Source: a virus. Taken from it: a DNA stretch of 36,364 nt. The translations under genes and the position numbers were made by a program. Within the stretch, counting starts at the first letter, position 1, and each line of letters begins with the position of its first letter. Shown here piece by piece: positions 7,609 through 15,898 of the stretch. Below the pieces are notes generated by a model that was given only the letters and a program-made list of their open reading frames with translations, was not told where the DNA came from and did no database searches. The stretch covers positions 1 through 36,364 of IMG/VR virus record IMGVR_UViG_3300024229_000600; one strand, written 5' to 3'.

Positions 7609-8669
7609 TTAAAAAAGTTGAACTAGAAATAACCAGTGATTGTAATGCAGCTTGTCCGGGTTGTGCTAGAACACTTAATAGTGATTTGCTGAGAATAAAC
7701 AGTTTTTCACTGCAAGATCTGCAGCGAATATTTCCACCTGCAGATTACAATGGAGTAGAGTTCAAGTTTTGTGGTGTGCTTGGAGATCCTATTACCAATC
7801 CTGATTGTTTGGCTATGACAGAGTACCTTCTTAGTCAAGGTGCTTATTGTGAATATAGTACCAATGGTGGATATAATAATGCAGCGTGGTGGAAACAACT
7901 AGGCGAACTTGCATCAATGTATATTGGAAAGTTGCATATACATTTTTGTATTGACGGACACAAAAACACCAATCACATATATAGAGTAAACACCAAATGG
8001 AGTGTTGTAGAACGCAATATTATAGCATTTTCTGAAGCAGCACCAGAACGTCATGCTACATGGATTTATATTATTTTTGATCACAATGAGCAAGAGTTAG
8101 TTACTGCTAGAGCACATGCCGCAGTACTAGGATTTGATTTTGCTACACGTACTGGAATGCGTAATAGTTATCACGATTGGGTTGCAAAAATAAAAACTAA
8201 AAAACAAACGGAACAAAAAGTTATTACAACTACAGGAAGTAAAGAGCATAGTAAAAAAGATATAATGAAAGATTTAGATAAGTTTATTACTGAGTATAAA
8301 TCTCATAAAGCTGATGCCAAAAAAACTAAAGAAGTAGTTGATAGTATTATATGTAAGTATATCCACGAAGGTGAAATATTTATAGCAAGTGATCAGACTA
8401 TGTGGCCGTGTTGTTTTTTATGGGATAGTGCATTTAAAAACAGAGAAGGTATAATGCAGAAACTAAACAGATTTGAACCTGGGTGGAATAGTTTACTGTT
8501 ACACACCAAGGAAGAAGTAATGCAACATCCTTGGTATAAAGATCTATTAACAGCAAGTTGGCAACCAAGTCATCCATTACATCTTAGTAGATGTATTAGA
8601 ACATGTGCAAAAAATAAAGCATATCATAATGAAATAAACTACGCAGATAAAGGTATAAGTACAGTATGA
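7605..8669 (+). CDS. Radical-SAM protein with C-terminal SPASM/twitch-like cysteines
   Basis: 354 residues. The radical-SAM motif is CNAACPGC (C13, C17, C20), right at the N-terminus. C-terminal cysteines at about 250, 269/270 (MWPCC) and 330/334 (CIRTC) mark a second-cluster domain. The GGE position reads GVLGDPIT, as in the paralogue at 5357. FCIDGHKNTNHIYRVNTKW matches the conserved block of this three-member group. It is a likely oxidative or C-C/C-S forming enzyme on an unknown substrate. It overlaps both neighbours by 4 bases and forms the second C-SPASM/N-twitch pair with the gene at 8666. A lysine-rich insert around residues 188-240 replaces what is a shorter loop in the paralogue at 15898. 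Confidence 0.85.
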   Translation: MIKKVELEITSDCNAACPGCARTLNSDLLRINSFSLQDLQRIFPPADYNGVEFKFCGVLGDPITNPDCLAMTEYLLSQGAYCEYSTNGGYNNAAWWKQLGELASMYIGKLHIHFCIDGHKNTNHIYRVNTKWSVVERNIIAFSEAAPERHATWIYIIFDHNEQELVTARAHAAVLGFDFATRTGMRNSYHDWVAKIKTKKQTEQKVITTTGSKEHSKKDIMKDLDKFITEYKSHKADAKKTKEVVDSIICKYIHEGEIFIASDQTMWPCCFLWDSAFKNREGIMQKLNRFEPGWNSLLLHTKEEVMQHPWYKDLLTASWQPSHPLHLSRCIRTCAKNKAYHNEINYADKGISTV

Positions 8670-10063
8670 GCAAAGTAAGTGACACATTTTGTATCCTTCC
8701 ATGGGTACACCTTAGTACAAGACCAGATGGTAGTATGCGAGTATGCTGTACAGCAAACGCTAGTAGTGTAGGCGCCACTAACGATAAAGAACATGGCGGA
8801 CAAGTTGGTATTCTTAAAACCGATGACGGAAAGCCAAACAACTTAAACGTGACTGATTTTCAAACTGCTTGGAATAGTGAATACATGAAAAATGTACGCA
8901 AGCAAATGATGAACGGTGAAAAGCCTCCTAGTTGTTTGAAGTGCTATAGAGAAGAAGCAGCAGGACACAATAGTAAACGTATGTGGGAAACAGCATACTG
9001 GAGTCAGCGTACTGATGTTGACAAACTGATAGCCGATACAACAGAAGACGGCGAAGTGCCTCCTAACCTAGCATACATTGACTTACGCTTCGGCACCAAG
9101 TGTCAGTTGGCATGTGTAATGTGTTCACCACACGATAGTAGTGGTTGGATCAAAGATTACAAGGCAATCTTTCCAGGTGTTAAGAATGAGTCACTCAAAG
9201 AAACAATGCAGTGGCAAGACAAAGGCAGTACAAACGGCAGTAGCTACAACTGGCATAAACAAAATCCAGTATTTTGGAAACAGTTTTACGAACAAATGCC
9301 AAGTATGCAACAAATATACTTTGCCGGCGGCGAAAGTCTTATCATTGAGGAACATTATGAAATACTTGAACATGCGATTAAAATGGGCTATGCAAAAGAT
9401 CTCGAACTACGTTATAACAGTAATGGAGTCGAATGGAGAGAAGATTTATTTGATCTATGGCGAGAATTCAAACTGGTGCGCTTCCACTATTCGATAGATA
9501 GCATACATGAAATGAATGATTATATTCGTTATCCAAGTGAATGGAAACGTCAGGAAGAAGTATTTCATATATTAGATAACGAAACCAGTAACAATGTAGA
9601 AATAACTGTAGCATGTGCAGTACAAGCACTAAACATATACTACATACCAGATTTTATCAAGTGGAAACTAGAGAAAAGATTTAAAAAGATCAACATGTGG
9701 CCATTTGGTGCAGGCGGAGTAAACTATCACTTTGTATATCATCCTCCGCACTTGAATGTTAAAGTGCTGCCAGAATGGTTTAAAGCAGAAGTACGTAAAA
9801 AGTATGAAGAGTTTTATCCATGGTGGGAAGAAAACTGGGAACTAGGTATTCCTAGTTGGCACAAAGGTAAAGTAACCAAAGCAATGTTTGACGCCGCTCC
9901 TTATGGTATTAAACGTCTTAACGGTATGCTACAGTTTATGGAATCAGAGGACTGGAGTAGACGCTTGCCGGAAATGCAAGAGTTTATAAACCTATGCGAC
10001 AAACAACGTGGTATTACCTTTGCTGAAACATTTCCTGAGATGAAAGATATTTTTGATGGATGA
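8666..10063 (+). CDS. N-twitch radical-SAM protein
   Basis: 465 residues, the longest of the group. The N-terminal domain has FCILPWVHLSTRPDG then RVCC (C9, C27, C28) and CLKCYREEAAGHNSKR. The radical-SAM motif CQLACVMC spans C146-C153. YFAGGESLIIEEHYEIL contains the SAM-binding GGE. Its closest relative in the window is the gene at 21816: both have LPPEL/LPEWF-type tails after HPPHLNVKVL or HNPEHLNIRVL, and long DSSGW/DSNAW segments after the cluster motif. A two-cluster radical enzyme is expected, with unknown substrate. The C-terminus EFINLCDKQRGITFAETFPE matches the family tail. It is followed, with an 8-base overlap, by a QueC-like gene. Confidence 0.88.
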   Translation: MSKVSDTFCILPWVHLSTRPDGSMRVCCTANASSVGATNDKEHGGQVGILKTDDGKPNNLNVTDFQTAWNSEYMKNVRKQMMNGEKPPSCLKCYREEAAGHNSKRMWETAYWSQRTDVDKLIADTTEDGEVPPNLAYIDLRFGTKCQLACVMCSPHDSSGWIKDYKAIFPGVKNESLKETMQWQDKGSTNGSSYNWHKQNPVFWKQFYEQMPSMQQIYFAGGESLIIEEHYEILEHAIKMGYAKDLELRYNSNGVEWREDLFDLWREFKLVRFHYSIDSIHEMNDYIRYPSEWKRQEEVFHILDNETSNNVEITVACAVQALNIYYIPDFIKWKLEKRFKKINMWPFGAGGVNYHFVYHPPHLNVKVLPEWFKAEVRKKYEEFYPWWEENWELGIPSWHKGKVTKAMFDAAPYGIKRLNGMLQFMESEDWSRRLPEMQEFINLCDKQRGITFAETFPEMKDIFDG

Positions 10064-10934
10064 TACTAAGTACTTAGACTATTTAGAACTACATTATAAA
10101 AAACGAAATTTTGTCGATCAGTTTGAAAAAAAGAACTATACTCGAAGATATCCCACTGTTTATAGAATAAACAACCTGCCTATACATCTTGATAAACATG
10201 CAAAAAAAATATTAGTAGCATTTAGTGGAGGTGCCGACAGCAGTCTATTACTTTACATGTTGTGTACACTTATTAAAAGAGAAAAACTCAAAACAAAAAT
10301 AGATGTATACACAATGGTACGTTTCTGGGAACAAAAGCCTTGGCTAAAACCAATGGCAGAAGATGCTTTTAAATATTTAAAAAAACAGTTTCCAAATATC
10401 ATTGGTATGCAGCATTGGGGATTCTTGCCACACGAATTTGAAACAGTGCCTTTAAAAAATCTAAATCTACCCAACTTGACATTGCCACCAATGGCAAAAT
10501 GCGATGTGTTAATAACACATGGTTATCAAGAATATTTAATAAAATCTTATAACTACGAATGGGTATACAGCGGAACCACTATGAATCCTCCTTTGGATAA
10601 CAATCAAGCACCTGAATTTCGAAATGAAAAAGTTGTTAAGGATAACTGGGATTGGGTTATTACAGGATCTTGTATTAATCCTTTTGGGCTTCTAAGAAAA
10701 AACTATACAATGGCACAGTATGTTAACTATAAGTTAGATGATTTATTAAAGTTAACACGAAGTTGTGAAGCTGGCATAGTTGATATTAAAGAAGATTACA
10801 AAACTAAATATCCTCCAGAATGCGGAACTTGTTTTTTCTGTCAGGAAAAACAATGGGGAAAGGACAATGTCAGCGGATTTTTATTAGATATACCAAAACA
10901 AAAACAAAGTTTATGGGAGAAAATCTTTGGCTAG
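10056..10934 (+). CDS. QueC-like PP-loop ATPase with zinc-site cysteines
   Basis: 292 residues. The PP-loop pyrophosphatase motif AFSGGADSS (SGGADS at 57-62) marks the adenylating fold shared by QueC, PAPS reductase, asparagine synthase and tRNA-thiolation enzymes. C237, then CGTCFFC (C256, C259, C262), reproduces the four-cysteine zinc site of QueC (7-cyano-7-deazaguanine synthase), which makes a nitrile from a carboxylate using ATP and ammonia. QueC is usually near 220-240 residues, so this version has extra N-terminal sequence (~50 residues). No QueD, QueE or FolE is visible, so conventional queuosine or deazaguanine synthesis is not supported. It may activate another carboxylate. I use ATG 10056 over TTG 10053. 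It sits between two N-twitch radical-SAM genes. Confidence 0.72.
   Translation: MDDTKYLDYLELHYKKRNFVDQFEKKNYTRRYPTVYRINNLPIHLDKHAKKILVAFSGGADSSLLLYMLCTLIKREKLKTKIDVYTMVRFWEQKPWLKPMAEDAFKYLKKQFPNIIGMQHWGFLPHEFETVPLKNLNLPNLTLPPMAKCDVLITHGYQEYLIKSYNYEWVYSGTTMNPPLDNNQAPEFRNEKVVKDNWDWVITGSCINPFGLLRKNYTMAQYVNYKLDDLLKLTRSCEAGIVDIKEDYKTKYPPECGTCFFCQEKQWGKDNVSGFLLDIPKQKQSLWEKIFG
10915..10919 (+). promoter_or_regulatory. Ribosome-binding site GGGAG deciding a TTG start
   Basis: GGGAG lies 7 bases before TTG 10927. No ATG lies nearby in that frame before the conserved N-terminal cysteine domain, so the TTG start is well supported. Confidence 0.6.
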
Positions 10935-12261
10935 TTTAGATTGTTATTATGCTGTAGGCGGAATCAACTTTAAAAATGGATTTGCAACGAGTTGTCCTAC
11001 ACAACACGAAAAGTTTCAAATGCTTGATGATGAGTACCTACCAAGCAAGTTTTTTAATAATGAAAACTTTAAAAATCATCGTAAAAAACTAATGAGCGGA
11101 ACTTGGTGCAAAGGCTGCAATATGTGTGAACATGTTGAACAAGCAAACGCAGGCAAGAGTATGCGTCAAGAGCAAGATGTTGATTTGCAATATTATAATA
11201 ACGAAACCGGAGAAACAGCATTTGAAGGATTAAAAACAATCGAGATGCGTTTTAGCCATAGTTGTAATATGAGCTGTTTGCATTGTAGTCAAGTATTCAG
11301 CAGCGGCTGGATGTCCAAGCTAAAAAAATACACACCTGACGATGAAGATTATAAACACAATCTAATACAGCTAACTGGACAAATGCATCGACAAGATGCA
11401 GATGATGATTATACTATAAGTATTAGTACAGCTCGTGCTTTAGAAATAGTCGAAGATCTCAACACCAACTTTCCAAACCTCGAAAGAGTAGATTTTGCCG
11501 GCGGCGAAGTGTTGTATCAAAAACAGTTCTTTCCAACACTCAGCAAACTATCTGAACATCCTAATGCTGAAAATATGAAAATCATTTTCCATAGTAACTT
11601 TAATGCAGATTTTGATGCAGTTGAGTTAAGTAGGTTATTAAACTTGTTTGGTGATGTAAACATTCAAATAAGCGTAGATGCTGGTCCTAGATTATATCCT
11701 TACTTTAGACAAGGCGATTGGCAAAAGCTAAAAGAAAATATAAATCATTTTAAACAAGCTGACAATAATCATTGCGAGATTAATATAGTTTACACTACAG
11801 GAACATATCAACTTATGGAAATAAAAGATGCGATGCTTAGTTTTTTAGAACTTGACATTAACTATATCAATGTTAGTATAGTGTATACACCTGATTATCT
11901 AAATCCAAGTGTAATGTTATTGAAACATAGAAGTTCGGTATTAAACGATATCGAAGAAACACGTAATGCTATATTTGGTGTAGATAAAAAAAGAAGAGAG
12001 AACATAGAGTCGTCTAGGATATTAAAAAGTCACTTCCAAGTAGGAATAGAACAGCCTTACGATATGTGGCAAGATATCAATAGTGCAGTAGCAGGTTTAG
12101 AATATATAAGAAAATACATTTTAAACTACGATGCAAAAAAATCTGATTGGACTGCTTTTATGAAGTATATTGAAAAAACAGATAAAATATGGAAGCAAGA
12201 TTTTAATCAACATATTAAAAACTACAAGTTTGTAAACGGAGAAGTTATACGAAATGTTTAA
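10927..12261 (+). CDS. N-twitch radical-SAM protein, AGGI subtype
   Basis: 444 residues from a TTG start backed by GGGAG 7 bases upstream. The N-terminus, CYYAVGGINFKNGFATSCP, differs from the FCxLPWxH form of its relatives and resembles only the gene at 16905 (CGWLAGGINISENP...PCC). WCKGCNMCEHVEQANAGKSMRQ completes the auxiliary-cluster domain. The radical-SAM motif is CNMSCLHC (C113, C117, C120), and DFAGGEVLYQ replaces GGEP. It ends with a long, less conserved C-terminal region. It is flanked on both sides by QueC-like genes with 8-base overlaps, so its product may act on the same substrate as those enzymes. That link is inferred from order only. Confidence 0.82.
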   Translation: MASLDCYYAVGGINFKNGFATSCPTQHEKFQMLDDEYLPSKFFNNENFKNHRKKLMSGTWCKGCNMCEHVEQANAGKSMRQEQDVDLQYYNNETGETAFEGLKTIEMRFSHSCNMSCLHCSQVFSSGWMSKLKKYTPDDEDYKHNLIQLTGQMHRQDADDDYTISISTARALEIVEDLNTNFPNLERVDFAGGEVLYQKQFFPTLSKLSEHPNAENMKIIFHSNFNADFDAVELSRLLNLFGDVNIQISVDAGPRLYPYFRQGDWQKLKENINHFKQADNNHCEINIVYTTGTYQLMEIKDAMLSFLELDINYINVSIVYTPDYLNPSVMLLKHRSSVLNDIEETRNAIFGVDKKRRENIESSRILKSHFQVGIEQPYDMWQDINSAVAGLEYIRKYILNYDAKKSDWTAFMKYIEKTDKIWKQDFNQHIKNYKFVNGEVIRNV

Positions 12262-13078
12262 TACAAACAATTCTTTATACAAAAATATTTCAAATGACAT
12301 ACTGCTTACAACTTTTAGTAAGTTGACTATTCCTTTTGATACAAGATGGCAGCGTATTGGCATCAATCTTTCAGGTGGTGCTGATAGTGCATTGCTGACA
12401 TATCTGTTGTGTACAATCATACAACGTAATAATCTAGATACAAAAGTAGATGTGATTACATATCAACGTTGTTGGGAAACAAGACCATGGCAAGGATATA
12501 TTAGTTTACAAGTATTCAACAAACTAAAAGATATGTTTCCATATATTATTGAGAATAGATATACAACATATATTCCACCTGAAATAGAACACGGTGTAAT
12601 AGGAGCAAGTATCAACGGCAAAAGTGGCGATCAGATCATAGTAGGAAGTTACAATAAGTTTGCTGCTTGGGAATATAAACTAGATGCAGTGTACAATGCT
12701 ACTAGTAAAAACCCAGACGATTTGCGTGAAGACCGCATGACCAATAGAGACAAAGATGCAGAGGATGGCGTAACGTCCGACGTGTGGTTTTACAGCGGTA
12801 AAGTAAAATCAACGTTTGTACATCCTTTTAGATTTGTAAAAAAAGACTGGATTGTAGCACAGTATCATATACGAAATATTTTAGATTTGTATGACACAAC
12901 ACGTAGTTGTGAAGGTGATATAAATCATATGGAAAGTATAAAAGAGGCATGCGGCCATTTTAGAGATTATAATGCAGGAATGTATATTCCAGAATGTAAA
13001 CAGTGCTGGTGGTGCGAAGAAAGAGATTGGGCAGATAAGCAAGTAAAATCTGTCATTGAGGAAATAAATGAGTTTTGA
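12254..13078 (+). CDS. QueC-like PP-loop ATPase, second copy
   Basis: 274 residues. GINLSGGADSALLTYLLC holds the PP-loop (SGGADS at 40-45). C219 (RSCEGD) with CKQCWWC (C248, C251, C254) reproduces the four-cysteine zinc site of QueC and of the copy at 10056. TYQRCWETRPWQ parallels TMVRFWEQKPWL in that copy, so the two are paralogues, but they are diverged enough to act on different substrates. An insert around residues 155-180 (NPDDLREDRMTNRDKDAEDG) is charged and unlike the first copy. It overlaps the radical-SAM gene at 13068 by 11 bases. An ATP-dependent amide, nitrile or thiol-forming step is expected; true 7-deazaguanine chemistry is unproven. Confidence 0.7.
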   Translation: MFNTNNSLYKNISNDILLTTFSKLTIPFDTRWQRIGINLSGGADSALLTYLLCTIIQRNNLDTKVDVITYQRCWETRPWQGYISLQVFNKLKDMFPYIIENRYTTYIPPEIEHGVIGASINGKSGDQIIVGSYNKFAAWEYKLDAVYNATSKNPDDLREDRMTNRDKDAEDGVTSDVWFYSGKVKSTFVHPFRFVKKDWIVAQYHIRNILDLYDTTRSCEGDINHMESIKEACGHFRDYNAGMYIPECKQCWWCEERDWADKQVKSVIEEINEF

Positions 13079-14222
13079 TACTATTGATTTGTTAACTGGA
13101 AAGTTGTTTCAAGTGACATGGGATCTTGGAAGACGGTGCAACTATGACTGTAGTTATTGCCCAATACACAGACATGACAACTTTAGTAAACATGCTACGT
13201 TAGATGAACTAAAAGCCAACGTAGATTTCTTGTTTGAATACATTGACGTGTACATGGAACATCGTAACTTCAAGGAAGCAAATGTAGGATTTACAGGCGG
13301 CGAACCTACGGTAAATCCGCACTTTATTCCGTTTGCAAAATATTTAAAAGAAGCATACGAAGCAAAATATCAAGACAAGTGGGAAGCTGATTTTGCCCTT
13401 ACAAGCAATGGTGCATTTAGTGAAAAAATGGGCCAAGCAATAATGGAAAACTTTTGTCATGCCACTATTAGCTATCACAGTGAAAGTGATAGTAAACTCA
13501 AACAACAAGTAAAAGACAGAATACTACAACTACACTATCAGGGCGATATGTATGGGTGTACAGTTAGTGTAAATGTTATGTTTCATGCAGAATATTTTGA
13601 CGAGTGTAAAGAACTATGTGAGTTTTTACTGCAACACGGTGTTGATTTTGTTCCGCGGGTTATCGGCGAAGAGCCTGATAGCAAACCTAGCTTTGCTCAT
13701 CAATATAATGAAGAACAACTTGCGTGGATGAAAAACTATTGGAAACAAAAGAATGATGCATTGTATGCTAGTAGTGCAGTAGGTGATGTTGTAAAAAATG
13801 CAAAAAAACTAGGAAGTAGTATAGGACGTCCTTGTTGCGGCAGTAGAGATATGATGCTTCACAACGGTACAGAAAAACGTAAGAGTACATTTGTAGATTT
13901 TAGAGAGTTTAAAGGATGGAAGTGTAGTGTTAACTGGTTTTTCTTACACTTAGAACAGCAAACCGATCAAGTGTTTCATCATCAAACCTGTCAAGCAAAG
14001 TTTAATGGCACAAGAGGCGCAATAGGAAAAATAAGTGAAGGTAAAAAGTTAGTTGACGATTTAAGAAAACAAATGCAATCTGGTACTATGCCTACTATTG
14101 TTTGTCCAAAACAGACATGTGGTTGCGGTCTATGTGCTCCTAAGAGTATGCAAACAGATAAACTATTAAACGTGCTAAACAACCACATAGATATAGGAGT
14201 ATTAGATGATCATAACGGGTAA
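13068..14222 (+). CDS. Radical-SAM protein with cysteine-rich C-terminal domain, paralogue A
   Basis: 384 residues. WDLGRRCNYDCSYCP holds the cluster motif (C24, C28, C31), and FTGGEPTVNPHF is a textbook SAM-binding GGEP. The C-terminus is cysteine-rich: RPCCGSRDMML, WKCSVNWFFLHLEQQ, HHQTCQAKF and CPKQTCGCGLCAPKS, enough for one or two auxiliary clusters (SPASM-like). It is nearly duplicated at 23126, with long identical stretches at DNA level. GAGG (near 13059) precedes the ATG. It follows a QueC-like gene and overlaps the SDR-like gene by 17 bases. It also resembles the gene at 24955 at the N-terminus and in the SFYxxHSE / FKGWxC segments. The substrate is unknown. Confidence 0.88.
   Translation: MSFDTIDLLTGKLFQVTWDLGRRCNYDCSYCPIHRHDNFSKHATLDELKANVDFLFEYIDVYMEHRNFKEANVGFTGGEPTVNPHFIPFAKYLKEAYEAKYQDKWEADFALTSNGAFSEKMGQAIMENFCHATISYHSESDSKLKQQVKDRILQLHYQGDMYGCTVSVNVMFHAEYFDECKELCEFLLQHGVDFVPRVIGEEPDSKPSFAHQYNEEQLAWMKNYWKQKNDALYASSAVGDVVKNAKKLGSSIGRPCCGSRDMMLHNGTEKRKSTFVDFREFKGWKCSVNWFFLHLEQQTDQVFHHQTCQAKFNGTRGAIGKISEGKKLVDDLRKQMQSGTMPTIVCPKQTCGCGLCAPKSMQTDKLLNVLNNHIDIGVLDDHNG
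13311..13353 (+). repeat. 43-base exact repeat between paralogous radical-SAM genes, copy 1
   Basis: Identical to 23369-23411. It encodes the residues just after GGEPT (VNPHFIPFAKYLKE). Adjacent segments are also nearly identical, so the two genes arose by duplication or have exchanged sequence recently. Confidence 0.85.
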
Positions 14223-14760
14223 CAAAGACACCGGTGTAGCTGGAGCATTAGCAAAGATTTATCCTGATGCAGAGTTTATTAGTAGAAGTACTGGCTACGA
14301 TTTTGGTAAAAAACTAGACATGGAACGCTGTGCAGAAGCAGTACTAGCACATGATGTGTTTATTAACTGTAGTGCTTTGTTTAGATTCAATCAAACTAGT
14401 TTACTTGATATTGTCTATAAAAAATGCACACTTGAAAATCATCAATGCCATATTATCAACATAGGCAGCACTACTGATAGAGTTAAAAAAGGCGGAGCAT
14501 GGTTATACAATGCTGAAAAGAAAGCATTGCGTGATTATAGTAATACGTTAGGACTTACAGGTGTATGGGCAAGTGGTCCTAAAATAAGCTATATTAGTTT
14601 TGGAACACTAGACAATAATCAAGAAAAACACCCAGATAGAAAAACTATGGATATCAATCTAGCTGCTGAATATGTCAAATGGATGGTAGATCAGCCTAGT
14701 CATTTGAACATCAACGAACTAAGTATTGATCCAATGCAATCAGAGAAATGGTATGCCTAG
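14206..14760 (+). CDS. Short SDR-like (Rossmann) protein
   Basis: 184 residues. The N-terminal nucleotide-binding pattern is TGNKDTGVAG, a variant of the TGxxxGxG turn. INIGSTTDR supplies the serine and YNAEKKAL the Y-x3-K pair of short-chain dehydrogenases. SDRs use NAD(P)H to oxidise or reduce alcohols and ketones, or to epimerise sugars. It is much shorter than the usual ~250 residues and lacks the C-terminal substrate lid. The gene at 28784 has the same layout. ATG 14206 has AGGAG (14195-14199) 6 bases upstream. It overlaps its two radical-SAM neighbours by 17 and 8 bases. Catalysis is plausible but the substrate is unknown. Confidence 0.65.
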   Translation: MIITGNKDTGVAGALAKIYPDAEFISRSTGYDFGKKLDMERCAEAVLAHDVFINCSALFRFNQTSLLDIVYKKCTLENHQCHIINIGSTTDRVKKGGAWLYNAEKKALRDYSNTLGLTGVWASGPKISYISFGTLDNNQEKHPDRKTMDINLAAEYVKWMVDQPSHLNINELSIDPMQSEKWYA

Positions 14761-15898
14761 TGTACCAAAATATGCATGTGCATTGCCATTTCATCACATG
14801 GCTATGCGTCCTGATGGACAAATACGACCTTGTTGTGTGTTTAGAGAAGAAGAAGTTCCAGACGATTTAAATGTAGCACATCCTGATCCGTTCAATCACG
14901 AATATATGAACTATCTTAGACAAAAAATGTCCAAAGATGAGTATGTTCATGGCTGTAAAAAATGTTATGATGATGAAAAAAGTAGTGCTAGGAGTATGCG
15001 TACTGACATTAATGCCGGACTTATAGGAGATTTTGGATTACCCACAGAAGAAGAAGGCAGAGGAAAGATAAAAAAACTTACAAATATCGATCTAGCTCTT
15101 AGTAATGTGTGTAATAATAAATGTAGAATGTGTATGCCGGAACTTAGTACACATTGGTACAGTGATGCTAAAAAACTTGGATGGAAAATACCAAAAGGCA
15201 TTATCACAGACAACACTATTGTTAACCATTATGATTTATCTGATTTAAGATTTATAAAAGTGCTCGGCGGCGAGCCGATGATGGAACAAGACAAACTAAT
15301 CAAAGTACTCAACAAGTGCAATCTTAGCCAGTTGACTATATTGCTAGTAACAAATGTAAGTATATTACCAAACAAACAACTGGTTGAACTATTACAACAG
15401 TGTAAAAAAGTACATATTGATTTAAGTATTGATAGTTACGGAGAGCTTAATGAGTTTCTTCGTAAAGATAGTAACTGGAACACAGTTTACAACAATCTTG
15501 CTTGGTACAAACAGCATTTTAAACATATAAATGTACACAGTGCATTTAGTATATACAATATAAACAAAGTGCATGAAATATTAGATTTTTGTATAGAACA
15601 AGAGTTGTATCATGAATGTGTGGTTGTTGATGGACCGGAGTGGATGCAACCACGTAACTTGCACGAAGATGTAAAACCTTGGATTTTAGAATACTTGCAA
15701 AATATTGAAAAAAACTATAGTGTGTTATATCGTAAAATATTTGCACAACTTGTACACGAGATTAAACAACCAGGAAACTTTGGATTGTTTTTAAGAAATG
15801 ATGCACAGTTAAATAAGCTACGCAAGGAACACTGGATGGATAAAAACAGCGAGCTTTGGAACAAGTTAGAACACCTAATAACACCGGAGTTATTTTAA
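14753..15898 (+). CDS. N-twitch radical-SAM protein
   Basis: 381 residues from ATG 14753. A TTG at 14726 is in frame, but the conserved domain begins only at YACALPFHHM. The N-terminal domain has ACALPFHHMAMRPDG and RPCC (C9, C27, C28), then CKKCYDDEKSSARSMR. The radical-SAM motif is CNNKCRMC (C120, C124, C127), and VLGGEPMMEQ is the SAM-binding element. The C-terminal half contains IDLSIDSYGELNEFLRKDSNW, matching the SIDxxGxxxxxxR segment of its relatives. It overlaps the SDR-like gene by 8 bases and the next radical-SAM gene by one base. A two-cluster radical enzyme with unknown substrate. Confidence 0.87.
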   Translation: MPSVPKYACALPFHHMAMRPDGQIRPCCVFREEEVPDDLNVAHPDPFNHEYMNYLRQKMSKDEYVHGCKKCYDDEKSSARSMRTDINAGLIGDFGLPTEEEGRGKIKKLTNIDLALSNVCNNKCRMCMPELSTHWYSDAKKLGWKIPKGIITDNTIVNHYDLSDLRFIKVLGGEPMMEQDKLIKVLNKCNLSQLTILLVTNVSILPNKQLVELLQQCKKVHIDLSIDSYGELNEFLRKDSNWNTVYNNLAWYKQHFKHINVHSAFSIYNINKVHEILDFCIEQELYHECVVVDGPEWMQPRNLHEDVKPWILEYLQNIEKNYSVLYRKIFAQLVHEIKQPGNFGLFLRNDAQLNKLRKEHWMDKNSELWNKLEHLITPELF

